From Jiangella alba (GTDB lineage: Bacteria > Actinomycetota > Actinomycetes > Jiangellales > Jiangellaceae): a DNA stretch of 64,000 nucleotides. A model generated the notes under the pieces. That model did no database searches. It was not told the origin of the DNA and worked only from the letters and a program-made list of their open reading frames with translations. The stretch is taken from the NCBI RefSeq assembly GCF_900106035.1, contig NZ_FNUC01000003.1:3031501-3095500 (forward strand), given 5' to 3'. The stretch's first letter is position 1; each line of letters begins with the position of its first letter. Of this stretch, positions 16,065-23,241 are shown one piece after another. The position numbers were made by a program, and so were the translations under genes.

Positions 16065-16080
16065 GGTGCACTAGCACACC
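16065..16080. promoter_or_regulatory. Operator-like palindrome GGTG-CA-CTAG-CA-CACC
   Basis: A 16-bp sequence whose outer GGTG/CACC and central CTAG are self-complementary, the shape of GntR-family sites. It lies between the divergent 15992 and 16201 genes, about 120 bases before the latter, so it could control either. Confidence 0.35.
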
Positions 16081-16188
16081 GGGGCAAAACGCCTGGTCGC
16101 GCCCGGCCGGTAGCCGGGATGATGACGTCTAGGGCGGGTCCGATTCGTCGCGAGCCGGTCGATCCAGCGATTACCGCCGCTGACACCC

Positions 16189-16194
16189 TAGGCT
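16189..16194 (+). promoter_or_regulatory. -10 element (TAGGCT) for a leaderless start
   Basis: TAGGCT ends 6 bases before the ATG at 16201, the spacing expected when transcription begins at the start codon. No ribosome site is present, supporting a leaderless transcript. A -35 is not clear. Confidence 0.4.
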
Positions 16195-16200
16195 TCAGCC

Positions 16201-16467
16201 ATGACCGAGGCTTCGCCGTCGACCACGAACACGCCCCGAGTGGGTGAGTCCGCCCCGCTCACGCACGGCATCTGCATGCGCTGCTGGCCGGTCGCGCTGG
16301 ACCCGAAGACGATCGCGATGTGCGGCATGCCCGCGTGGCCCGAAGGTGCCCGGCCGCACCTGTGCGACTACCCGGCGTTCGCCTGCGGCTGCGTGCCCTG
16401 TGTCGTGTGCACCGAGTTCCAGGGTGCCGCCTGCCCGACCTGCGGAAACCGGGGTCGAGCGCTCTAG
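16201..16467 (+). CDS. Cysteine-rich small protein, likely zinc-binding
   Basis: 88 residues with ten Cys in a dense pattern (CMRCW, MCGMP, LCDYPAFACGCVPCVVC, CPTCGNRG), enough for two zinc ribbons. It probably works as a small adaptor or nucleic-acid-binding protein. It is transcribed toward the iteron-like region and is apparently leaderless. No exact family is recognised, but similar short zinc-ribbon proteins are frequent on actinobacterial elements. Confidence 0.6.
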   Translation: MTEASPSTTNTPRVGESAPLTHGICMRCWPVALDPKTIAMCGMPAWPEGARPHLCDYPAFACGCVPCVVCTEFQGAACPTCGNRGRAL

Positions 16468-16556
16468 GCGGCCCGCTCTGCTATCGGGCGGGTACTGGTA
16501 TCCAGCCAGTACCACCCAGCCCCGCGACCAGGGCACCAACCGAGTGGTGTCGGCAC

Positions 16557-16575
16557 GTGCAACGGGTGTGCAACG
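16557..16575 (-). repeat. Paired CGTTGCAC box, internal inverted copy
   Basis: On the minus strand this reads CGTTGCAC, three bases, CGTTGCAC, matching the pairs next to both att ends. It lies in the non-coding stretch just before the iteron-like cluster, linking the recombination boxes with the putative origin. Confidence 0.5.
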
Positions 16576-16739
16576 GACCGGGCTGGTTGATCTTGGTTTA
16601 GCCAGGGGAATGAGAAACGGGAAAGGCGAGACGCACGCGGGTACGCGGGCACAAAGCGAGTGAGTCGAGGGTGAAATCGACTGTAGGTCGATGAGCGTCG
16701 AGGGCCTGGAGGCTGCGCGAACCCCATACCTACGCTAAG

Positions 16740-17009
16740 TTGGAACGAAGGCGAGCGGGATGGTCCGTATGTGTGCGACATGCGCATACGCATAATGTGT
16801 GCACGTACGAGAGCGGCAATGCTGACTTTCTTCGTTCCAACATTCCAACTTTGCTTTATCTACCACTCTGACCAGGCACTTCTTCCGGTTCGCGGTTGGA
16901 ATGAGCTGGAACGAAGGCCGTAAACCGCCTGGTCGCCCTGGAACGAAGGTGGAACGAAGGGCCCAGCAAGATCAACCCTTGGAACGAACGAGAGGCCCCT
17001 TCATTCCAA
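16740..17009. other. Iteron-like cluster, candidate replication origin of the element
   Basis: Within 270 bases the 8-mer GGAACGAA occurs at 16742, 16908, 16940, 16951 and 16981 on the plus strand and once inverted near 16831. Variants GGAATG lie at 16898 and inverted at 16842 and 17003. Several copies are preceded by TT or CT, giving a TTGGAACGAAG consensus. A relatively AT-rich patch (16825-16862) sits inside. The cluster directly follows the end of the primase-helicase gene. Iterons next to a replication gene are the usual layout of a plasmid or satellite origin. 16468-16739 shows no supported gene. Confidence 0.55.
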
Positions 17010-17028
17010 CTTGACGCAGTTCCCGCTT

Positions 17029-18840
17029 CTACCAGTCGGGGGGTGCTGGTGGCGGCGCCATCTGGGGCGTGTCGGCCGACCACGGCAGGTCACTTCGAAG
17101 CAGCTTGCCTCGCCAGCGCTGGTCACCCGACTGGGTCGTCTCCCAGCCGTAGTCACCGCGCAACTTGTCGTTGAGCTGCCGGATGCCGAGGTGCTCGCGG
17201 CCCCTGCGGTCCTCGGCGACCCACTGTGTGTACGCCGCGTACAGCGCCCGCGCGGTGACGTAGTTGGTCCTCGCGTAGCCCTGGCCCTCGTACTCCAGTG
17301 GGTCGACCTCGATGAGCTGGCCGGTCTCGTGGAGGTCGCCGAGGAACTGCCCGACCGGGGTCAGGTCGTCGAAGGCGCGCATGGTCGCCTCGAGGAACCG
17401 CTGCGGCGTGTCCCTCGGGAATCTGCCGCCGTTGGCCAGGAACACCTCGACGAGCAGGACCAGGAGCGCTCGCTGCGCCTCGGGGTCGTTGACCAGCTCG
17501 TCGCGGGCCTCCTGGCGGTCGGTGTCGGCGTCGACCTGGGTGTCCATCAGTGAGACGTCGAGCCGCTTCTTCACGGCCGTGTCGGCGTCGATGATCGTGG
17601 GCATCGCGTTGGTCACGATGATCGGGGTGAACTCCGGGTACAGCTCGATCATCTCGTCGCTGCGCATCCGCCGGGCGAGGATCGGGTCACCGCCGGTCAT
17701 CTTCTTGGCCTGGTCGTCGTGGAGCGCCCATCGCCGGGACGCCTCGAAGGCCACCGCCAGGCGGAGCCGCGCGACGGCCAGGAGGTCGGGCCGGGCGCGG
17801 TCGTCGAGGTTGCCGCGGAATACCGACACGTTGAACGACCCGGCGTAGTCGCCCAGGGTGCGCAGCGCCAGTTCCATGAGAGTCGACTTGCCGGTGTTGG
17901 TGTCACCGAGGATAACGATGAGCTTCTTCTTCGGGTTGCCGATCGTGAACGCCGCGTAGGCGATCACGCCGAGGATGTAGCTGCGCTCGGCCCTGTCGGG
18001 CAGGAACAGGTCGAGGAACTCGTCCAGCTTCTCGGACGCCGCCTCGGGGTCGTAGTCCACGGGGGTGCACCGCGTGTTGAGGTGCCCGGGCTCGCTCTCG
18101 ATCAGCTCGCCGGTGCCGAGGTGCAGTGTCCCGTTCCCGACGACGACGTGGTCCGGGTCGGTGTCGAGGTCGTGCACGGAGACGGCGATCCGCTGCGCCG
18201 TCTTGAGGCCACGAACGATCGCCTCCCGTCGCGGGAGCGCCTCGCTCTGGTGCGCCCAAGACGCCCAGCGGTCGGCCCCCTGACCGGACGCGGCCTCGGC
18301 CTCCCTCCGGATGTCATCGATGACCCGGAGCGTGAGGTCCATCGCGACGCGGTCGTTCCGCCGCCACAGCCCGTCGACCCACTCGATGAAGATGTCCTTC
18401 TCGATCACGTAGCAGACCCGGCCGGCGGCCAGCCTCGCCGCTCGCGCGATGTTGCCCGTGTCGCTGGCAGTCTCGCTCAGGCCCGCCCTCGGCGCGGCTG
18501 CGGTCATCCGCCGGTCGACCGGCAGCGTGATGATGTCGGCGTCCGCCTGGTCGGCCGGTGGCGGAGTCAGGTACCGGCCGCGCTCGTCGTCGGCCGTCGC
18601 GCCCTGTTCGGCGTTGCGGTACGCCGCGCGAAGGATCTTCTCCAACGTCGCCAGCGCCGCCCGGTCTTGCAGTGGCGGCGTGCCGTCCCAGAGGGTCGTC
18701 AGCTCGGCGGTCGCGGTGTCGAGCGCGACACCGGCGCCGTGGCAGCTGACGGCCCAGGCCGCGACCTCGCCGTGCAGGGCACGTCGCGACGGCTCGTCCC
18801 CCAGGGACTTGATCATCTGAACCAGGTCCGGCGTGCTCAT
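17029..18840 (-). CDS. P4/D5-family primase-helicase
   Basis: 603 residues. The N-terminal part (to about 130) is variable, residues about 140-290 match the D5_N-type region of phage/plasmid P4-like primases, and the C-terminal half is an SF3 helicase ATPase. Walker A is GDTNTGKST at 312-320; a later PIIVTNAMP resembles the sensor region. It should unwind and perhaps prime the element's origin. The start overlaps the upstream zinc-knuckle gene (ATGA) and the gene ends at the iteron-like cluster, so origin and initiator are adjacent. A prim-pol domain is not obvious, so primase activity is uncertain. Confidence 0.85.
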   Translation of the reverse strand: MSTPDLVQMIKSLGDEPSRRALHGEVAAWAVSCHGAGVALDTATAELTTLWDGTPPLQDRAALATLEKILRAAYRNAEQGATADDERGRYLTPPPADQADADIITLPVDRRMTAAAPRAGLSETASDTGNIARAARLAAGRVCYVIEKDIFIEWVDGLWRRNDRVAMDLTLRVIDDIRREAEAASGQGADRWASWAHQSEALPRREAIVRGLKTAQRIAVSVHDLDTDPDHVVVGNGTLHLGTGELIESEPGHLNTRCTPVDYDPEAASEKLDEFLDLFLPDRAERSYILGVIAYAAFTIGNPKKKLIVILGDTNTGKSTLMELALRTLGDYAGSFNVSVFRGNLDDRARPDLLAVARLRLAVAFEASRRWALHDDQAKKMTGGDPILARRMRSDEMIELYPEFTPIIVTNAMPTIIDADTAVKKRLDVSLMDTQVDADTDRQEARDELVNDPEAQRALLVLLVEVFLANGGRFPRDTPQRFLEATMRAFDDLTPVGQFLGDLHETGQLIEVDPLEYEGQGYARTNYVTARALYAAYTQWVAEDRRGREHLGIRQLNDKLRGDYGWETTQSGDQRWRGKLLRSDLPWSADTPQMAPPPAPPDW

Positions 18841-19247
18841 GGCCTCGCTCCCGTCATCCGGCCAAACGGCCCGCACGGTTCCTGGTCGACCTGCCACCGG
18901 CACGTTCCGCAGACCCGGTAGTGGACTAGGAGGACCTCCTCGGAGGCCGAGACGAGGGCACTGGTGCCCATCCACTGCGGCCAGCGGCTGACCTCCAGGG
19001 GTCGGCCACACCGCAGGCAGCCGGTTGGCCGGATCTGCGCCGGTTCGGGGCCGAGGGCGCGGCGCTCGAAGCACGCGGCGCACAAGAACTCGGGCCGGTC
19101 CCCCAGGACGACGTGAAGTTCGCCGTCGGTGTGGAAGCAGTCGACCTTGGCGCAGTTCGGGTCGCGGACGCACGCCATCGCCGCATCGAGAGCGCGCCGC
19201 ACCCAGTCCGGCAACGCGTCGACGGGTGGCGGTGGGATAGAATTCAT
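18837..19247 (-). CDS. Zinc-ribbon protein upstream of the primase
   Basis: 136 residues with several Cys pairs: CVRDPNCAKVDCFH, CAACF, CLRCG and CGTC, consistent with two zinc ribbons. AGGCAGG precedes the ATG. Its TGA overlaps the primase ATG, so the two are translationally coupled and it likely assists replication, for example by binding DNA. No exact family is recognised. Confidence 0.6.
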   Translation of the reverse strand: MNSIPPPPVDALPDWVRRALDAAMACVRDPNCAKVDCFHTDGELHVVLGDRPEFLCAACFERRALGPEPAQIRPTGCLRCGRPLEVSRWPQWMGTSALVSASEEVLLVHYRVCGTCRWQVDQEPCGPFGRMTGARP

Positions 19248-19319
19248 TCGAGCTACCTGCCTTCTTCGGATGAGGTTATTGGCGATGACCTCGGGTCTAG
19301 GTGGTTCTTCTCGGGTGAT

Positions 19320-19348
19320 GATGGGTCGTCCTTTCCGGGCGACCCATC
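19320..19348 (-). terminator. Stem-loop between replication genes
   Basis: 9-bp perfect stem GATGGGTCG/CGACCCATC with an 11-base loop, just after the 19357 gene on the minus strand. No T-tract follows, so it may be a weak terminator or an RNA-processing structure. Confidence 0.4.
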
Positions 19349-19356
19349 AGCCGTCT

Positions 19357-19656
19357 CTATGTACGCACTTTTGGTCGAGTCCGCCAGTGGCGAACAAGTC
19401 GGTTGCACTCGCGTACTGTCTTCTGTGCAAACACAGCTTGGTCTTGCTCGGCTTGAAGACCATCTTTCGCGAGATGAAGCGCTAGCTGCTGAGCGCATTT
19501 CGCGTGCAGCATGATGTCGCGTCCGGTTCCGCGCCACGCCACGAATGCGGTCTCGTGCTCTAACGACCTGCCGCACTTGAAGCACCTCGGCTCGCCGGGA
19601 CCTACAAAAACGGGCAGGCCCTCCTCAATGAAGCTGTTTTCATTGACGACGCTCAC
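19357..19656 (-). CDS. Small zinc-binding protein (CFKCG motif)
   Basis: 99 residues. CFKCGRSL is followed 35 residues later by HAKC, a plausible Cys3His zinc site; the C-terminus is helical and basic. The ATG overlaps the stop of the upstream gene (ATGA at 19656-19653). AT content is slightly higher than its neighbours, and the use of AAC/GAA/CAA codons is mixed, suggesting a different origin. Function is unknown. Confidence 0.55.
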   Translation of the reverse strand: MSVVNENSFIEEGLPVFVGPGEPRCFKCGRSLEHETAFVAWRGTGRDIMLHAKCAQQLALHLAKDGLQAEQDQAVFAQKTVRECNRLVRHWRTRPKVRT

Positions 19657-19877
19657 GACACCGGCTCCTTCTCCTCAGCGCTCTCGCGCTCCATCCGGTC
19701 GGCAGCCTCAAGCATCACCACGGCCTCGCGGCGCAGCTGCTTGGCGCGGCTGGCCTTCAGCACCGCCAGCTCGTGGCGAGCCTGCGCCTCGACCTCCGGC
19801 TTGTTCCAGCGCACGGCCGACGCGATGCGTCGGACCGCGCTCATGATCTCTGGGTCGATGACGTACTTCCGCGGCAT
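19653..19877 (-). CDS. Small charged helical protein (74 residues)
   Basis: Begins MPRKYVIDPEIMSAVRRIAS with a GGGG-rich site before the ATG. The whole peptide is helical with alternating acidic and basic residues (Ala, Arg, Glu), typical of ribbon-helix or coiled-coil plasmid accessory proteins. It is translationally coupled to the following zinc-binding gene. No family is recognised. Confidence 0.5.
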   Translation of the reverse strand: MPRKYVIDPEIMSAVRRIASAVRWNKPEVEAQARHELAVLKASRAKQLRREAVVMLEAADRMERESAEEKEPVS

Positions 19878-19910
19878 GGATGGGACCCCTTTCTTCCGGT
19901 GCAAAGAAAA

Positions 19911-19937
19911 AGGCACGAGCGACAAGCGCTCGTGCCT
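19911..19937 (-). terminator. Intrinsic terminator on the minus strand
   Basis: 11-bp perfect stem AGGCACGAGCG/CGCTCGTGCCT, 5-base loop, followed on the minus strand by TTTTTCTTT. It ends the 20499-19976 unit, so the genes from 19877 need their own promoter. One of the few classic T-tract terminators here. Confidence 0.85.
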
Positions 19938-19975
19938 CATTCCTCATTCTCATTTCGACAATACCAAAAGCGGAA

Positions 19976-20242
19976 TCAGAACTCCGCACTCATGCCCATC
20001 CGGCCTTCCGGTTGAAGCTCCCAGTATCGCCAGACGGCGTACCGCTCGACATTCACGATGAACGGGATCTCGTCGAACTCGGCCGCCCACCTGTGCAGGG
20101 CGTCGTGACGGGCCTGCGCCTTGGTGGCGGCGGCCAGGTGGTACGACCGGAGCGTCACCTGACCATCGATCGGGCCGCGCATGTCCACGCGCCAGTGGTT
20201 CGGGTCGTTGAAGCTGGCCGGTGTGATCGTGTTGTCACTCAT
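19976..20242 (-). CDS. Hypothetical element protein (88 residues)
   Basis: Begins MSDNTITPASFNDPNHWRVDM at an ATG overlapping the upstream stop (ATGA). Aromatic-rich, with strand-like stretches (QVTLRSYHLAAA, FIVNVERYAVWRYW). No motif is recognised. It is part of a two-gene unit closed by the T-tract terminator. Confidence 0.55.
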   Translation of the reverse strand: MSDNTITPASFNDPNHWRVDMRGPIDGQVTLRSYHLAAATKAQARHDALHRWAAEFDEIPFIVNVERYAVWRYWELQPEGRMGMSAEF

Positions 20243-20499
20243 CTGGACCCAGCCCACGCAGTCGTCACGTTGACATGAATGAGCTCTTCACCGTCGACGG
20301 TCTCACCGGTTCGAACGATGTCGAGCACGGCGATCCGCTCCCCAGCAGGTGGGGGGTTGTCGGCGATCGCTCGGGTGACGGCCATGAGCATGTTGGTCGT
20401 CTGACAGAACGTGAGCGGCCCTGGTGGCAGATGCAGGACGGCATCTGCCACCACGTCGAACACGCCATTGGCCCGGTCTTGCCTTGCTCTGAATACCAT
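20239..20499 (-). CDS. Hypothetical element protein (86 residues)
   Basis: The ATG at 20499 has GGAGG about 10 bases upstream. The sequence alternates helix and strand (ANGVFDVVADAVLHL, NMLMAVTRAIADN, IAVLDIVRTG). It is translationally coupled to the next gene and transcribed divergently from the excisionase-like gene, so it may be an early gene of the element. No family is recognised. Confidence 0.55.
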   Translation of the reverse strand: MVFRARQDRANGVFDVVADAVLHLPPGPLTFCQTTNMLMAVTRAIADNPPPAGERIAVLDIVRTGETVDGEELIHVNVTTAWAGSR

Positions 20500-20790
20500 C
20501 TCGGTGCGCCTCCTCGGGGCTGCGGCGTGCTTGTGCTGTCGACCGTAGGGAGGCGTCGGGGCACGATCCGACAATCCGCCGTCTTCCCAGCGGACCTGGA
20601 AGAAGGGCACCACATCTGACCTGCGCGTTCGTGGTCCCAGCCAATTGCAATTACGTCATACAAATCTGATGATCGTGGTTCTGCGTGCACGGTCAGGAAT
20701 GCTCGTTGCTGTTGGGATACAGTGGGTCTCCGTAGACGGGTTAAGGTGCTCGCAACAGAATGCGAGGCGACGCCGGGACCGAGCCTCCCG

Positions 20791-20804
20791 CACTCCCGGG
20801 AGTG
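20791..20804. promoter_or_regulatory. Perfect 14-bp palindrome over the excisionase ribosome site
   Basis: CACTCCCGGGAGTG ends one base before the ATG at 20806 and contains the GGGAG ribosome site. Bound protein or RNA folding would block excisionase translation or transcription. The divergent gap 20500-20790 also holds a relatively AT-rich stretch (20640-20720) where promoters for both directions are likely, but no consensus pair is certain. Confidence 0.5.
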
Positions 20805-20805
20805 T

Positions 20806-21054
20806 ATGAGCGGCAGGAGCCTGCTCGTGTCTTCTTCCCGCCCTACCAAGAACCGCGCCCCCGACCGGCGCCAGCTCGTGTCGGTCGAGGCGTTCGCCGA
20901 TCACATCGACGTCCACCCGCGAACCGTCCGCCGGTGGATCACCGAAGGCAAGCTGCCCGGCTACAAGGTCGGCAACCGCGGAGGGCACGGACTGTGGAAG
21001 GTCGACATGAATGACGTCGACCTGGTCGTCCAGCCCATCGAGCCGGGCGAGTGA
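20806..21054 (+). CDS. Excisionase-like small DNA-binding protein
   Basis: 82 residues with a winged-helix/MerR-type excisionase pattern: VSVEAFADHIDVHPRTVRRWI, then EGKLPGYKVGNRGGHGLWKVD. This is the shape of actinophage and plasmid Xis proteins, which bend DNA near att to favour excision. It lies just inside the right att site, and a perfect palindrome overlaps its ribosome site. Identification rests on motif and position. Confidence 0.75.
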   Translation: MSGRSLLVSSSRPTKNRAPDRRQLVSVEAFADHIDVHPRTVRRWITEGKLPGYKVGNRGGHGLWKVDMNDVDLVVQPIEPGE

Positions 21055-21085
21055 GCGGCAGAGGATCCGAACAGACTGAAGCCGC

Positions 21086-21104
21086 CGTTGCAGGTTCGTT
21101 GCAC
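21086..21104 (+). repeat. Paired CGTTGCA(G/C) box, right copy, inside a stem-loop
   Basis: CGTTGCAG, three bases, CGTTGCAC, with the same spacing as at 6184-6202. It lies in the loop side of an 8-bp stem (GCCGCCGT/ACGGCGGC, 21081-21112) just after the excisionase-like stop codon. No T-tract follows, so a simple terminator role is unlikely. Confidence 0.45.
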
Positions 21105-21136
21105 ACGGCGGCTCATCTGATCCGAAAACAGCCCCT

Positions 21137-21150
21137 GACCAGGCGGTATG
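21137..21150 (+). repeat. Element-end repeat GACCAGGCGGTATG, right copy
   Basis: Identical to 6094-6107 and in the same orientation. It sits 4 bases inside the right att core, in the short gap between the excisionase-like gene and the tRNA. Confidence 0.5.
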
Positions 21151-21153
21151 TGA

Positions 21154-21182
21154 GTGGGCGATACTGGGATCGAACCAGTGAC
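21154..21182. repeat. Right attachment site repeat within intact tRNA-Val
   Basis: Second 29-bp copy of the att core, forming the 3' half of the functional tRNA-Val(CAC) gene on the minus strand. Integration at this end restores or preserves the tRNA, as expected for tyrosine integrases that use tRNA 3' ends. Confidence 0.88.
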
Positions 21183-21226
21183 CTCTTCGGTGTGAACGAA
21201 GCGCTCTCCCGCTGAGCTAATCGCCC
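21155..21226 (-). tRNA. tRNA-Val (anticodon CAC), integration target
   Basis: A 72-nt cloverleaf: acceptor GGGCGAT/ATCGCCC, D-arm AGCTCAGCGGGAGAGC, anticodon stem CTTCG/CGAAG with loop TTCACAC (CAC), T-arm CACTGGTTCGATCCCAGTA, discriminator A. No CCA is encoded directly. The 3' half is the att core repeated at 6040. Confidence 0.95.
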
Positions 21227-21325
21227 GGGCGCGAGCAGAACCATACCGCACCGCCGGGCCGCGACGGAAACCACCGCCGGAGTTTCGCGTTGCGCGATGT
21301 CCGGAATGGGCTGACACTACTGGCC

Positions 21326-21745
21326 ATGAGCGCGTCGACCATCTCGTACCCTCTGGCCCTGCGCCTGCTCGACGAAGGTGACGGCGAACGGTACATCCAG
21401 GCGGAGCTGCGCTACTGCGCCACCGACCCGCTGGCGGTCACGGCGGTGTTCGACACCACGGCGCGCGAGCCGGTGCCGTGGGTGTTCGCCCGCGATCTGC
21501 TCAGCGCCGGGCTGGACGAGCCGAGCGGGCGGGGCGACATCAACGTCTGGCCGGCCCTCGACCCTCACGGCACGCCGACGGTGCGGCTGCGGCTGCGCTC
21601 CCCCGACGGCGATGCGGTGCTGGAGGCGCCGGCGTCGGCGGTCGAGGATTTCCTGGTGCAGACGTGGGCTCTGGTGCCGACGGGAATCGAGGGGCGGCTG
21701 CTCAGCATCGACGCCGTCCTGGACTCCCTGCTGGACCGTACCTGA
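21326..21745 (+). CDS. SsgA/SsgB-like sporulation and cell-division protein
   Basis: 139 residues with the SALP family pattern: YIQAELRYCATDPLAVTAVF, a PVPWVFARDLL segment and GRGDINVWP, ending with a helical LLSIDAVLDSLL. SALP proteins in morphologically complex actinomycetes localise division proteins (SsgB recruits FtsZ) and control peptidoglycan processing at sporulation. The ATG at 21326 gives the usual length. It lies on the chromosome side of the tRNA. SsgB and other SALPs cannot be told apart here without alignment. Confidence 0.85.
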   Translation: MSASTISYPLALRLLDEGDGERYIQAELRYCATDPLAVTAVFDTTAREPVPWVFARDLLSAGLDEPSGRGDINVWPALDPHGTPTVRLRLRSPDGDAVLEAPASAVEDFLVQTWALVPTGIEGRLLSIDAVLDSLLDRT

Positions 21746-21840
21746 CCTCTCCACGTGTCGCTCGCCTGTTGTGCCCCGCGCAACGGTGGATTACGGTCGT
21801 CAGCACTTGAGACCCAGGTATCCGAGGTAAGGGCAGGCAC

Positions 21841-22398
21841 GTGACCTTCAGCCACGACGTCGAACACTCGCTCGAGGTTGTCGTCGATCTGGTGAACTCA
21901 GATCCCGCCGCGGGCGGCAGCGAAGGGCTGCCCGACGTCGGCTCGCTGCGGTCGCTCATCGACACGTACAAGATCAGCGATCTGCCCACCATCACCGACG
22001 CCGACCTGCGCGCCGTCCGCGCGCTGCGGCCGCGGCTGCGTTCGATCTTCGAAGCCGACGAGACCGCCGAGGCCGCCGACCTGGTGAACGGGCTGCTCGA
22101 CGGCACGCGCGTATGCCCGCGGCTGACGAATCACGACGGCTACGACTGGCACACCCACTACTTCGCTCCCGGCGCGGCGCCGGCCGAGCACCTGCTCATC
22201 GACGCGGGCATGGCGCTGTCGTTCGTCGTGGTCGCGGGCGAGCAGGAGCGGCTGCAGGTGTGCTCGGCGCCCGACTGCGGACGCGTCCTGGTCGACCTCT
22301 CGCGCAACCGCTCGAAGCGCTACTGCGACAGCCGCACCTGCGGCAACCGCCTGCACGTCGCCGCGTACCGCGAGCGGCAGCGCGCCGCCGCCGTCTGA
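21841..22398 (+). CDS. CGNR zinc-finger (ABATE-domain) regulator
   Basis: 185 residues from a GTG start. The first 120 residues match the stress-sensor-like ABATE region (helical, LRAVRALRPRLRSIFE), and the C-terminus has the zinc finger CSAPDCGRVLVD ... KRYCDSRTCGNR ending in the CGNR signature. Such proteins are predicted transcription regulators of actinobacteria. It stands alone, with pabC convergent 6 bases downstream. Confidence 0.88.
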   Translation: MTFSHDVEHSLEVVVDLVNSDPAAGGSEGLPDVGSLRSLIDTYKISDLPTITDADLRAVRALRPRLRSIFEADETAEAADLVNGLLDGTRVCPRLTNHDGYDWHTHYFAPGAAPAEHLLIDAGMALSFVVVAGEQERLQVCSAPDCGRVLVDLSRNRSKRYCDSRTCGNRLHVAAYRERQRAAAV

Positions 22399-22404
22399 GC
22401 GCGG

Positions 22405-23241
22405 CTACGGCTCGGGGTCGGCGCCCGCCCGCGCGGCGAACGTCGCCGCCGCCTGGGCCGTGACGGGGCCGGGCGCGGGCAGCTCGTGCCGCCGCCCGTC
22501 GTCCCAGACGACGGCCGAGACGGCCTGCACGTCGCGCGTCGTCGACGTGAGGAAGATCTCGTCGGCGGTGTCGAGGATGGCGAGGTCGAGGTCGGCCTCG
22601 GCGGCGTCGCACCACTCGATGACGAGGTCGCGGGTGACGCCCGCGAGGCAGCCCGTGGCGGTCGACGGCGTCAGCAACCGGCCACCGACGACGACGAACA
22701 CGTTGCTGCCGGTGCCCTCGCAGAGCCGGCCGCGGGTGTCGGCGCACAGCGCCTCGCCGGCCCCGGCGGCCGCGGCACGGTCCAGCGCGATGACGTTCTC
22801 GGCGTAGGACGTGGTCTTGAGGCCGGCCAGGGCGCCCCGCTCGTTGCGCGGCCACGGCACCACCGCCACCGTCGCGACGTCGGGCTGCGGCGTAGCCGGC
22901 GCCAGCGCGACGACGAGCGTCGGGCCGGCGTCGCCGCGCTGCGAGCCGAGCGGTGCGACGCCGCCCGTGTAGGTGATGCGCAGCCGGTGGACGGCGTCGC
23001 CGGTGGCCTGTGCCGCGACCTGCTCGCAGGCCTTGGCGAGCTCGACGGGGTCGGGCGCCGGCAGGCCCAGCCCGGCGGCGGAGCGGCCCAGCCGGGCGAG
23101 GTGGCGGCCCAGCGCGAACGACACGCCGCCCACGACCTTCACGGTCTCGAAGACGCCGTCGCCCACCGTGAGGCCGTGGTCGAACACGCTGACGGTCGCC
23201 TCGGACTCGTCCAGCAGCTCCCCGTTCACCCAAGTCAGCAC
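22405..23241 (-). CDS. pabC: Aminodeoxychorismate lyase, class IV aminotransferase
   Basis: 278 residues. Fold-type IV PLP enzyme motifs: VNGELLDE near the start, FDHGLTVGDGVFET, the PLP lysine region GLKTTSYAEN, and GTGSNVFVVVGG with TPSTATGCLAGVTRD. It converts aminodeoxychorismate to p-aminobenzoate for folate. The GTG start overlaps the end of the upstream pabB-like gene by 7 bases, which fits this role rather than branched-chain or D-amino-acid aminotransferase. Confidence 0.85.
   Translation of the reverse strand: MLTWVNGELLDESEATVSVFDHGLTVGDGVFETVKVVGGVSFALGRHLARLGRSAAGLGLPAPDPVELAKACEQVAAQATGDAVHRLRITYTGGVAPLGSQRGDAGPTLVVALAPATPQPDVATVAVVPWPRNERGALAGLKTTSYAENVIALDRAAAAGAGEALCADTRGRLCEGTGSNVFVVVGGRLLTPSTATGCLAGVTRDLVIEWCDAAEADLDLAILDTADEIFLTSTTRDVQAVSAVVWDDGRRHELPAPGPVTAQAAATFAARAGADPEP

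Larger units (their letters stand above)
6040..21182. mobile_element. Integrated genetic element (about 15.1 kb) in the tRNA-Val(CAC) gene
   Basis: The element is bounded by a 29-bp perfect direct repeat that matches the T-arm and 3' acceptor stem of tRNA-Val(CAC). The intact tRNA is at the right end and a 3' remnant at the left. Just inside the left repeat is a tyrosine integrase; just inside the right repeat is a small excisionase-like DNA-binding protein. The cargo includes a P4/D5-type primase-helicase with nearby iteron-like repeats and about twenty short genes. I see no FtsK/TraB-type translocase, relaxase, capsid, portal, large terminase or lysis gene. This fits an integrative plasmid-like element, an integrative mobilisable element or a phage satellite rather than a full phage or AICE. 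Confidence 0.85.

Noticed and set aside
16740..17009. CRISPR array
   Set aside because: Repeat units are 8-11 bases, irregularly spaced and in both orientations, with no cas genes. Iterons fit better.
19248..19514. Plus-strand ORF over the 19357 gene
   Set aside because: It is antisense to a minus gene that has a clear ATGA coupling and CxxC motif.
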